Assembly: GCA_045652765.1 (NCBI GenBank)
Contig: JAZOLG010000020.1
Coordinates: 71,226 to 135,225, forward strand
DNA length: 64,000 bases
Reading direction: 5' to 3'
DNA from: UBA1231 sp045652765
Lineage (GTDB): Bacteria; Bacillota_I; Bacilli_A; ML615J-28; CAG-313
Shown here: one piece after another, positions 28,101-35,670 of the stretch
Layout: every line of letters begins with the position of its first letter
Numbering within the stretch: the first letter of the stretch is position 1
Notes under the pieces: generated by a model
Told to the model about the DNA's origin: nothing
Database searches by the model: none
What the model saw: the letters and a program-made list of their open reading frames with translations, nothing else
Program-made: the position numbers and the translations under genes

Positions 28101-28656
28101 AACATTATTAGACATCTTTGATTATTCTATTCCTTTCTATCAATTAGTATTCTCTGGATACCGTGATTATAGTGGTATGAATATTAATGCTAATGACGAA
28201 AAAGGATTAAATTATCATATTATGAAAATTCTTGAAACTGGTTCAAATATTGAGTTTACATTCAGTTATGACGATTCAAATGAATTAATTCAAACTGATT
28301 ATAACTATTATTACTATACTCATTATTTAGACTGGGCTAAAGAAGTAAGTTCATTATTAACAGTATTAAATAAATTAGAATTACACAAATATTACTTAGC
28401 TTCTCACGAATGTGTAGCTGGTAATACTTCAGTATTTAAAGTTACTTATAAAGTTAAAGATGAATGCAAAGCACAAGTTAGTGATCCTGAATTCTCAATC
28501 TATTTGAATTACTCAGATATGAATGTTAATTTAAGTGATACATTAACATACATTGACATCGAAAATAGTGATGCTCAATATAATCCGTTTAAAAATCAAA
28601 CAACTGGTGGTATTTTAGATCCATGGAGTTGTGCAACAGATAAGGAGGTAGCTTAA
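25195..28656 (+). CDS. Large membrane-anchored DUF5696-like protein, possible glycosidase
   Basis: 1153 residues with one N-terminal hydrophobic segment (about 13-33), otherwise extracellular. Residues ~60-340 are helical and charged. The middle (about 460-700) appears beta-rich, with the glycine loop MVIPDGSGGIINLNNG. The part from about 725 onward (GLYDYKTNFLGIVYNGHD, INVMYLGWQDSG, LYPNVSFLEVN and a late PFYQLVFSGYRDYSG) reads like a glycosidase-type TIM barrel. I relate it to DUF5696 from memory of operon context and composition, not from a search. It would act on the glycan at the cell surface before import. A purely binding role is equally possible, because catalytic acids cannot be assigned. 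Confidence 0.6.
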   Translation: MKLRWPKFLTVKRTILFALLLFVIIFALVYFFGGYKASALSSDLMEFNPDGFKHIDQYIKDEEADNQAEFDKLLNELTVANYDEKIDAVIAACTTVTYLNQLNAKLSELQKADDDNDDKYQHNLDSNSLITTEEFAKQTMNEFRPCLEKLDANGTGYKLELNYFTTQFKIIRFEKGEKVNEWYSNPQNTDYTASVGSTLANQKSPLILYYYTPNGATLPYSAFEYSINDNQGSAEAPTYVDQTFSYDIDPTNGTLQVYYELQSKGHKYYDYPKYLTPERVNELIQRNKDYVAAELAAFDTKNMSELQEYFNDHYAVRYIKRPNEIGSKRQGLIGPESYKYFVEKFKYNDSDYKNVNIDNIVSRFKSMVDANKIEDVRNLCKIMFRLEYEYTDSKHEFVKDGNILKTSDASEFLKNQYKLDDTLSDSAHPFPFYEIVDNYDETMGYRSSQFISQTLKKFQYSEEDLKADQELFGVEIVSNKPSFKVGVQYSLTDKGFEAKVINNSLSESLPEKYPIYKIEILPYFSAISADYAPYQYADGKKQIDKINTLESNGYMVIPDGSGGIINLNNGKFAYQKRVYSTDLAFVDEVKKTASEDVLLPMFGLTYDSVDFSSVAPGKEGGFRGSSVIARATQGASQMILTAGVSAASDAYNRICFAATYRESQTVTIGTGYYANPVTQVTPTNVKTDFTVEYSLINEQGLTYSDIAKRYQEMLYGDVLEQNAQDKTNTPVLNAEYLGLYDYKTNFLGIVYNGHDSLTTYSQAIDVTKKLQEWGAEKINVMYLGWQDSGLVNETFNDMKFTKDLGNKKELQSMLNYFKENDVTLYPNVSFLEVNKINESFGKIRYASRDISNEFTEKYPYDLASGVFDKKQRAIYTISPKFFDVFSSNLVENFKKNNPELESMAFEKLGSKIVGDYKKKNEFFRFNSVVEQINVFEKLNANNIKNLTLTAPYEFAVKYANNIVELPYESTLLDIFDYSIPFYQLVFSGYRDYSGMNINANDEKGLNYHIMKILETGSNIEFTFSYDDSNELIQTDYNYYYYTHYLDWAKEVSSLLTVLNKLELHKYYLASHECVAGNTSVFKVTYKVKDECKAQVSDPEFSIYLNYSDMNVNLSDTLTYIDIENSDAQYNPFKNQTTGGILDPWSCATDKEVA

Positions 28657-28657
28657 G

Positions 28658-29902
28658 ATGGAAGAAAAAGATCTACTAGAAGAAGTTCAAACAGCTGAAT
28701 CTACTGAAAATGAATCTGTTCATAAATTAATGGATATTAACAAAGATGAAAAAGAAGTAAAAGGATTTGCGAAAATCAAAGAAAAAGTTTCTCGCGGTTT
28801 TAGAAATTTATTAAATAAAATTTCAAGTTTCTTAAACAGTAATAAATTTGGACGTGGATTAAAGAAAGTGTTCAAATATATTGGTTTATTCTTCTACTAC
28901 TTAGCTTATCCATTCGTATTATTTAAACGTAAATGTTATGATAAATGGACTAGTAAAGGTCAAAAATTATTCGTAGCTATTTTATTCTTAACACCTGTAG
29001 TTCTTGGGTTCTTAATTTTCTATTTGTACCCAATGATAATGTCATTAATTTATTCATTTAGTGGAGTTGTTTCTGACAATGGTGTTCATGTTTCTTTTGG
29101 ACAATTTATTCATCCTGAAACAAAAATTGAAACAAAAGATTTCTTTGGAAATTATAAGTATGCATTTACTGAATTAATGTTCCCTACTCGTGGAGCTGAC
29201 TTCGGTAGTGATGAAAAAATCAGTTTTATTCAAGCATTGACTGAAACTGGTTTCCAAACTATTTTAGATGCAATCGTTATTACAATCTTTAGTTTATTAA
29301 TTGCTGTTATGTTAAATGGTAACTTTAAAGGAAGAGCAGTTGCTAGAGCAATTTTCTTCTTACCAGTTATCTTAAACTCTGAAGCTATCACAGCTGCAAC
29401 AGATTCAACAGCAGCTATTGACTCTGTACTTAACTCGATTGGTCAAAATGCCCTCAGTCAAATCTTTGACATGAAAGCATTCTTTACTCAAATTGGTATA
29501 CCTGCTAAGATTGTTACATTTTTAAGTGATATTACTTCGACTATCTATAGTACAATTTCTTATGCCGGTGTTCAAATCTTAATCTTCTTAGCAGCCATTC
29601 AATCTGTTCCTGGTCATTTATATGAAGCAGCAAAAATTGAAGGTGCTACTAAGTATGAATCATTCTGGAAAATTACTTTACCAATGGTTTCTCCAATGAT
29701 TTTAACAGTTGTAGTATATACAATCGTTGACTCATTCTTAAGAAGTGACTTAAGTTACTACTTGAAATCATTATGTCAAAACTACAAGTATGGTCTACAT
29801 GCGGCTGTATCTTGGTGTTATATCTTATTATCATTATTGATTTTAGGTATCGCATTATTATTCTTGAAGAAGGTGGTGTTCTATCATGATGAACGAAAAT
29901 AA
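28658..29902 (+). CDS. ABC sugar permease (second pair, MalF type)
   Basis: 414 residues with an acidic and then basic cytosolic N-terminal region (about 1-100) before six membrane helices. The first membrane block is LFVAILFLTPVVLGFLIFYL. The EAA loop is EAAKIEGATKYESFWKITLP (about 324-343). The DUF5696 gene ends one base upstream, and the next permease gene starts inside this one with a 17-base overlap. The operon thus holds two full channel pairs but only one solute-binding protein. The lipoprotein at 42655 is the obvious candidate partner for this second pair. Confidence 0.88.
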   Translation: MEEKDLLEEVQTAESTENESVHKLMDINKDEKEVKGFAKIKEKVSRGFRNLLNKISSFLNSNKFGRGLKKVFKYIGLFFYYLAYPFVLFKRKCYDKWTSKGQKLFVAILFLTPVVLGFLIFYLYPMIMSLIYSFSGVVSDNGVHVSFGQFIHPETKIETKDFFGNYKYAFTELMFPTRGADFGSDEKISFIQALTETGFQTILDAIVITIFSLLIAVMLNGNFKGRAVARAIFFLPVILNSEAITAATDSTAAIDSVLNSIGQNALSQIFDMKAFFTQIGIPAKIVTFLSDITSTIYSTISYAGVQILIFLAAIQSVPGHLYEAAKIEGATKYESFWKITLPMVSPMILTVVVYTIVDSFLRSDLSYYLKSLCQNYKYGLHAAVSWCYILLSLLILGIALLFLKKVVFYHDERK

Positions 29903-30935
29903 AGTACCATCAAAAGCAAAGTTAAAATACGAACAAATTCTTAGGGATTTAAGAAATCCGGTTAAGAAAGCCGTAAGAACACAAAAAGTTGCTGATAAAC
30001 TATCATCATTATTCAGAGCAATAATTCTTCTTGGGTTATCATTCGTTATTATTTTCCCAATTTTCCAACAAATTTCATTAGCGTTTAGACACCCTGCGGA
30101 TATTCAAAATAAACTTGTTATTTGGATTCCTGAAACATGGTCTGTTTTAAACTTTAAAATTGCTTATAGAATACTTGATTATTTGAACGCATTGTTCAAT
30201 AATATTCGTGTATCATTAATCGTTATGATCGGACAAGTTGCATGTTCAGTACTTGCTGGTTATGCACTTGCAAGATTAAAATTTAAAGGAAGTAATGTAA
30301 TTTTCTTAGTTTTACTTGCTACATTCATTATTCCACCTCAAGCCGTTTCTGTATCAAGAATGTTATATTTCTCTGACTTTGATATTCTTGGTATTATTGG
30401 TTTATTCAATGGTGGAAAAGGACTTGTTTTATCTGGTTCAAGATTTATTCTATATATTATGGCATTTACTGGACAAGGTATTAACAACGCAATCTTCATT
30501 TTCTTATTCAGACAATTCTTTAGAGGCGTTCCAGTTGAACTTGAAGAATCTGCAGAAATTGATGGAGCTGGTGTATTTAGAACATTCTGGAGTATCATGC
30601 TTCCAAATGCTCGTGGTGTAATGGTTACAGTTATGTTATTCTCATTCGTATGGCAATGGAATGATGTATACTATACAAGTTTATTAGAACTTTCTACTAA
30701 TGATTTCCCATTACTTACAATGAAACTTTTAAATACAGCTGAAAGACTTCCTAACTTTATGAAGATCTATAAATTAGACCAATTAGTTGACCCGGAAATC
30801 CGTGGTAACTCGATGTTTATTTCGCTTATTGCAAATACTGCTGGTTTCTTGATGATGCTTCCACTTTTAGTTGGTTATCTATTCGTACAAAAATTATTTG
30901 TTGAAGGTATTGAAAGAACTGGTATTGTAGGTTAA
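29886..30935 (+). CDS. ABC sugar permease (second pair, MalG type)
   Basis: 349 residues and six membrane helices, with the EAA loop EESAEIDGAGVFRTFWSIML at about 218-237. It starts at ATG 29886 inside the upstream permease gene, with a second in-frame ATG directly after. AAGGTGG lies some 10 bases upstream. The pair probably forms a second importer. It carries a basic N-terminal segment of about 45 residues like its MalG-type paralogue at 21610. Confidence 0.89.
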   Translation: MMNENKVPSKAKLKYEQILRDLRNPVKKAVRTQKVADKLSSLFRAIILLGLSFVIIFPIFQQISLAFRHPADIQNKLVIWIPETWSVLNFKIAYRILDYLNALFNNIRVSLIVMIGQVACSVLAGYALARLKFKGSNVIFLVLLATFIIPPQAVSVSRMLYFSDFDILGIIGLFNGGKGLVLSGSRFILYIMAFTGQGINNAIFIFLFRQFFRGVPVELEESAEIDGAGVFRTFWSIMLPNARGVMVTVMLFSFVWQWNDVYYTSLLELSTNDFPLLTMKLLNTAERLPNFMKIYKLDQLVDPEIRGNSMFISLIANTAGFLMMLPLLVGYLFVQKLFVEGIERTGIVG

Positions 30936-30964
30936 TCAATGCTAAAATAAATCGAGGATGAATT

Positions 30965-31654
30965 ATGAAAAGCAAAATATTGAATAGTAAAGCATATCAA
31001 GTATTTGATTACATATGTCGTTTAGTTATTCTGAATTTATTGCTGGTCATAATATCATTCTCGATTTTTCTTATTATGATCAACATATTTCCGAATATGA
31101 AAAATATTTATCGAATACTTTGTTTAATACCAACAGCACTAAATTTCTTGCCATGTGTTGTGGCTATTGCTGATGTTATTAAAGGATATGAAATAGAAAA
31201 AAATACAGGTATTTTTAAAGAATTTTTTACAGGTTTTAAAAAATATTTTTCTAAAGCATCATTACTAAGTGTGCTTTTAATTGGATGTATATTATTGATT
31301 ACAAATAGTGTAACTTTCTTTAGTACAATGCAATCAACAGGTGTTATATACACGATTGGCTTTGGACTATCATTATCATTAATTGTTGTTTTGATAATAG
31401 GATTTATTCATCTACCACTAGTAATGATTTATTTCGATGATTTGAAGTTGGTTCATTATATTAAACTAAGTTTAATATTCGGATTTAAAGATCTTGGATT
31501 AACTTTATTATTAACATTATTTGTTATTGGGACTATTGTCCTTTGTTACTTAATGAGTTTTTATTTAGTAGTTTTAGCATTTAGCTTAGCAATATATTTA
31601 ATAATTAAATTAACAAAAAATAAATATTTTAAAATTTCTGAAAGGAATAAATAA
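30965..31654 (+). CDS. YesL-like (DUF624) membrane protein
   Basis: 229 residues with four to five membrane helices. It begins KILNSKAYQVFDYICRLVILNLLLV, the usual opening of YesL proteins. These small proteins accompany carbohydrate ABC importers in Bacillota, and their role is unknown. A paralogue with the same opening is encoded at 44389, beside the NamZ-MurQ genes. GAGGA precedes the start, and the NAGPA gene follows after one base. Confidence 0.75.
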   Translation: MKSKILNSKAYQVFDYICRLVILNLLLVIISFSIFLIMINIFPNMKNIYRILCLIPTALNFLPCVVAIADVIKGYEIEKNTGIFKEFFTGFKKYFSKASLLSVLLIGCILLITNSVTFFSTMQSTGVIYTIGFGLSLSLIVVLIIGFIHLPLVMIYFDDLKLVHYIKLSLIFGFKDLGLTLLLTLFVIGTIVLCYLMSFYLVVLAFSLAIYLIIKLTKNKYFKISERNK

Positions 31655-31655
31655 T

Positions 31656-33668
31656 ATGAAAAAGAGTTTATTATGTAAAAGACTAGTTGCGGTTATTATC
31701 GGACTATTTCTAGTATGTACTCTAACTTTTAAAATTAACTCTGCAAATGTAACTGATAGTGTTGCACTTGTTGGCGATATTAAAACTGAAAGATTATGGG
31801 ACGGCATTGATATGGAAAGAATGCACGTTCAATCAAAACTTCATGGTGTTCCAACAAATGGTAATAGTTATGATTGGGATGCAGTAGCAATTTCTGCTGA
31901 AAACAATCCAGCTATTAGAATTGTTACTTGGGGTTTAACTGCTGCTGATGGTGTTGGCTATAAAGCCGGAACAACTATGGATATCGCAAAAAATTATGAA
32001 AAAGAAAATCCTGGATATACTGTTATTGCAGCTATCAACGGAGATTTCTTTGCTAACGCTCCATTTACTACTTCTGCAGGTGTTAGCAATAGTAAAGGAA
32101 CTTTTGAACCAATTAATACATGGGTTGCAGACGGTGGTAAAGTATATAAACCAGTTACAATTGCGCACCCTCATCATAACGTTATTGGTTTATTTGAAGA
32201 CAGATCATATCTATATCACTTAGGTACTTGGTATGATCAATTAGGAAATGTAAGTTTTGCAGATGGTGCATATGCTGGAACATCTGCTCAATATGGACAA
32301 AATTTACCAACATTTACTGAACAAGCAGTTTTCTCAGTAGGAGATTATCAAACTACTGCATGGTCATATAAACAAAAAGCTTCTCTAAATGAAGAAGCGG
32401 TTAATATTTTCTGGGAAGGTCAATACCTTAATATTGATGTTACAGGATATACAGTATGGAAAGCAAAAACTGACCGTTTAAGTATTCCAACAGATGGATT
32501 CCAAACAAAATATTTTGTTGAACAATCATTAGCTGGATGGCAATATAATTTAGAATATACTAAATATTATATGGAAGGTCGTTTTACTGAAGTTCAAAAC
32601 TTAACATCTATTAGTGAAGTTGAAGATGGTTGGTGTTATATTGTAACAAAAGATCAAGAAGTAATTAGCAGATTAGGTCGTGCTGTTGAATTTACAGCTC
32701 AATATGAAATGACAGGCGTTTGGGAAAATGTTAATTCAGCAATCGGTACAGTTTTACCTATTATTATTCAAGGTAAGAGAACTGCGTATGTTGGTGTTAA
32801 CGAACATTATTTAAATACTTTCAAACCTAAAACAGTTTTAGCATTTAAAGAAGACGGAACATGTTTATTCTTCTTTATGGGTCCTGGACCACTTGGTGGT
32901 TCTAGTGAAGGTGGACCTTCATCAATTGAACTTGCTGAATTATTAGAAAGACTAGGCGTAGTTGATGCCTTCTGTTTAGATGGCGGCGGATCTTCATCAA
33001 TTATTTGTAGAAGAGGTGATGACTTCGTTGAATTAAATACTCCTACAGATGGTCAAACAAGATCTATTGGTAATGCCGTATTAATGGTTGTAGAAAACAG
33101 CAATCTTGAAGTATTAGAAGCACATGCTACAAAAGCTACATTTGGTCAATCAAAACCAATGGTAGAAAGTGAATTAAAAGAAGCTGTTCTTCACTTTAAT
33201 GGTAAAGATTATGTATATAATGGCGAAGAAATTTTAATTGAAGGGTTAAAACCTAATACAACTTATGAATATTATTTTGATTATTCATTTGAAAGAGATG
33301 GAAAATTATTACATTCAAAAACAAATATTCAAACATTCACAACTGGAAACGATGATCCTATACATGTTCATGAATTTGTAGATGGTGTTTGTGAATGTGG
33401 AGAAAAAGATCCAAACTGGAAAGAACCAGTTCATGAACATGAATTTGTAGATGGTGTTTGCGAATGCGGAGAAAAAGATCCAAACTGGAAAGAACCAGTT
33501 CATGAACACGTATTTGTAGATGGCGTTTGTGAATGTGGAGAAAAAGAACAAAATGAAGATGAAAAACCATCAAATGGTGGTGGAGGAATGAACTGTGCTA
33601 TGGGATTTGTTTCAGTTCTACCTTTAATTGGTGCAGGAGCCTTATTAATAATTAAAAAACGCAAATAA
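31656..33668 (+). CDS. Surface phosphodiester glycosidase (NAGPA domain) with Cys/His knuckles
   Basis: 670 residues. A signal peptide (1-29) is followed by an NAGPA/DUF2233-type catalytic region (about 60-490) with AAINGDFFANAPF and LDGGGSSSIICRR, plus TDGQTRSIGNAVLMVV. A fibronectin-like segment (about 510-565) follows. Then come three tandem 23-residue knuckles (HEHEF...CECGE) at about 570-632, a Gly-rich linker, C647 at 24 residues from the end, a hydrophobic stretch and KKRK. The animal relative removes GlcNAc from GlcNAc-1-phospho-6-mannose. Here the plausible bond is GlcNAc-1-phospho-6-MurNAc of wall teichoic acid. That is inference from chemistry and neighbours. Confidence 0.8.
   Translation: MKKSLLCKRLVAVIIGLFLVCTLTFKINSANVTDSVALVGDIKTERLWDGIDMERMHVQSKLHGVPTNGNSYDWDAVAISAENNPAIRIVTWGLTAADGVGYKAGTTMDIAKNYEKENPGYTVIAAINGDFFANAPFTTSAGVSNSKGTFEPINTWVADGGKVYKPVTIAHPHHNVIGLFEDRSYLYHLGTWYDQLGNVSFADGAYAGTSAQYGQNLPTFTEQAVFSVGDYQTTAWSYKQKASLNEEAVNIFWEGQYLNIDVTGYTVWKAKTDRLSIPTDGFQTKYFVEQSLAGWQYNLEYTKYYMEGRFTEVQNLTSISEVEDGWCYIVTKDQEVISRLGRAVEFTAQYEMTGVWENVNSAIGTVLPIIIQGKRTAYVGVNEHYLNTFKPKTVLAFKEDGTCLFFFMGPGPLGGSSEGGPSSIELAELLERLGVVDAFCLDGGGSSSIICRRGDDFVELNTPTDGQTRSIGNAVLMVVENSNLEVLEAHATKATFGQSKPMVESELKEAVLHFNGKDYVYNGEEILIEGLKPNTTYEYYFDYSFERDGKLLHSKTNIQTFTTGNDDPIHVHEFVDGVCECGEKDPNWKEPVHEHEFVDGVCECGEKDPNWKEPVHEHVFVDGVCECGEKEQNEDEKPSNGGGGMNCAMGFVSVLPLIGAGALLIIKKRK
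33364..33550 (+). repeat. Three tandem 69-bp coding repeats (23-residue Cys/His knuckle)
   Basis: Units start at 33369, 33438 and 33507, exactly 69 bases apart and nearly identical. They encode HxHEFxDGxCxCGE units. Near-identity at DNA level suggests recent duplication and scope for copy-number change. Confidence 0.88.
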
Positions 33669-33683
33669 AAATAAGAGGTCAAC

Positions 33684-35663
33684 ATGAAAATAAAAGTTTT
33701 TAAAAATTTGTTGATGCTTATTGTAAGCGTGAGCTTAGTTACTGTTTTATCAATAAACGTTAATGCTGCAAAACTAACTGAAAATGTAGAACTTGTTGGC
33801 GATATACATTCTCAACAAATATGGGATGGTGTAATGCTTGAGCGTATGCATATTAAAGCAAAAAGAGTTGGATCAACTAGTGCAGATCCAAGTATTTATG
33901 ACTGGGATACAGTAGCAATTAGTGCTGAGAATAATCCTGCTATTCGTATTGTAACTTGGGGTATGGATACCCAATTAAATGGTAAAGATTACAAAGCTGG
34001 TACAACTTTACAAATTGCACAAAACTATGAAGCAACTCATCCAGGATATACAGTTATTGCTGGAGTAAATGGAGACTTTTTTGCCAATCGTGGTTTTACA
34101 ACGAGCGGAGGTAAGGTTTATTCATCGGCTACAAATGAACCTCTTAATACATGGATTGCTGATGGAGATGCGTTTAAATCTGTAGTAATGGCTAATCCTG
34201 ACCATGTGGTTCTAGGCTTTAGTGAAGACCGTAGTTATCAATATCACATCGGTACAATCTATGGTAAAAATTATGAAATTATCTATAATGATAATATATA
34301 TGATGGAACTGGCGCAGTTAGAGGTGAAAATGTTCCAACATTTACAGATACACCAATTTTTAATATAAATGATACAAAAAAAGAAGCTAACGTTTATTTT
34401 CAAACGAAAGAAGTAAAAGACGATGCAGTTAATATCTTCTGGGAAGGTAACTATGATAATATAGATGTATCTGGTTATACTGTTTGGAAAGGTTATGTTG
34501 ATAGATTTAGCATTCCACAAGATGGATTTAATAAAACATTTATTGGTAGACATCCAAGTGATTCTAGTCAACATGCAATGACTTATGGATATGATTATAC
34601 GCATTATTATTTGCGTGGTCGACTATTAGAAGAAGTTGAAATAGATACTATTTCAACTGTGGATGAAAACTATTTTTATGTTGTAACTAAGGATGATGCA
34701 GTAACTAGCCAATTTGTTAAAGCTGCAACAATTAAAGTACAATATGAATTAACAGGTAATTGGGCCGGTGTAACATCTACAATGGGCGTATTATTTCCAT
34801 TCTTAATTAATGGTAAGAGAACAGCTTATGTTTCAGTTAAAGGCGATCAACATAATAATAATTATTTAAATGACAATAAACCTAAACCTGCAATTGGATT
34901 CAAAGCAGATGGTACTTGTGTGTTCTTCTTTATGGGACCAGGACCACTTAGCAAATCTAGTCAAGGTGGACCTTCTTCAATTGAAATGGTTGAAGTAATG
35001 GAAAAAATGGGAATTGTTGATGCATTCTGCTTAGATGGCGGCGGATCGGCTTCAATTGTTTATCGTAACGATAAAGGGAAACTTGAAGAATTAAATTCAC
35101 CGACTGATGGGCAAACAAGAAGTGTTGCAAATGCAATATTAATGGTAGTTGAAGATAGTAATTTAGAAATGATTGAAACTTTATCAACAAGTGCAACATT
35201 TGGACAAACAAAACCTATGGTTGATAGTGAATTATTATCTGCTACTTTACATATTGATGGCAAAACATATGAATTAAAGAATGAAAATATAACTGTAACA
35301 GGACTAAAACCTAATACTGAATATGAATACTATTTTGAATATACTTATAAAGATAATCTTCTTGAAAGAACAACAAAAACTAATTTGATGAAGTTTGTAA
35401 CAAGTTCCTTAGATGAGCATGAACATGAATTTATTGATGGAAAATGTGAATGTGGAGAACTTGATCCAAATTATGAACCTCCACTTGATGAACACGAACA
35501 TGAATTTATAAATGGTGAATGTTCATGCGGTGAAAAAGAATCTACTACTAATGAACCTGATAAAAACAATAATGGTACATCAGGATGTAATATCGGCAGT
35601 TTGGCAACTATTCTGCCTATGATTGCAGCATTTAGTTTGATACTAATAAGAAAAAGAAAATAA
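33684..35663 (+). CDS. Surface phosphodiester glycosidase (NAGPA domain), second copy
   Basis: 659-residue paralogue of the protein 15 bases upstream. It has a signal peptide (1-28), then an NAGPA-type region with AGVNGDFFANRGF and FCLDGGGSASIVYRN, plus TDGQTRSVANAILMVV. Two knuckles (HEHEFIDGKCECGE and HEHEFINGECSCGE) lie at about 578-618, and the tail has C635, 25 residues from the end, a hydrophobic stretch and RKRK. The two copies diverge in the middle (about 180-330), so they may accept different glycan phosphates. The in-operon position before NagZ and NagB supports a GlcNAc-containing substrate. Confidence 0.8.
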   Translation: MKIKVFKNLLMLIVSVSLVTVLSINVNAAKLTENVELVGDIHSQQIWDGVMLERMHIKAKRVGSTSADPSIYDWDTVAISAENNPAIRIVTWGMDTQLNGKDYKAGTTLQIAQNYEATHPGYTVIAGVNGDFFANRGFTTSGGKVYSSATNEPLNTWIADGDAFKSVVMANPDHVVLGFSEDRSYQYHIGTIYGKNYEIIYNDNIYDGTGAVRGENVPTFTDTPIFNINDTKKEANVYFQTKEVKDDAVNIFWEGNYDNIDVSGYTVWKGYVDRFSIPQDGFNKTFIGRHPSDSSQHAMTYGYDYTHYYLRGRLLEEVEIDTISTVDENYFYVVTKDDAVTSQFVKAATIKVQYELTGNWAGVTSTMGVLFPFLINGKRTAYVSVKGDQHNNNYLNDNKPKPAIGFKADGTCVFFFMGPGPLSKSSQGGPSSIEMVEVMEKMGIVDAFCLDGGGSASIVYRNDKGKLEELNSPTDGQTRSVANAILMVVEDSNLEMIETLSTSATFGQTKPMVDSELLSATLHIDGKTYELKNENITVTGLKPNTEYEYYFEYTYKDNLLERTTKTNLMKFVTSSLDEHEHEFIDGKCECGELDPNYEPPLDEHEHEFINGECSCGEKESTTNEPDKNNNGTSGCNIGSLATILPMIAAFSLILIRKRK

Positions 35664-35670
35664 CTAGAAA

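Noticed and set aside
33315..33573. Long antisense open frames over the 69-bp repeats
   Set aside because: They are shadows of the repeated knuckle codons, with no ribosome binding site or recognisable protein.
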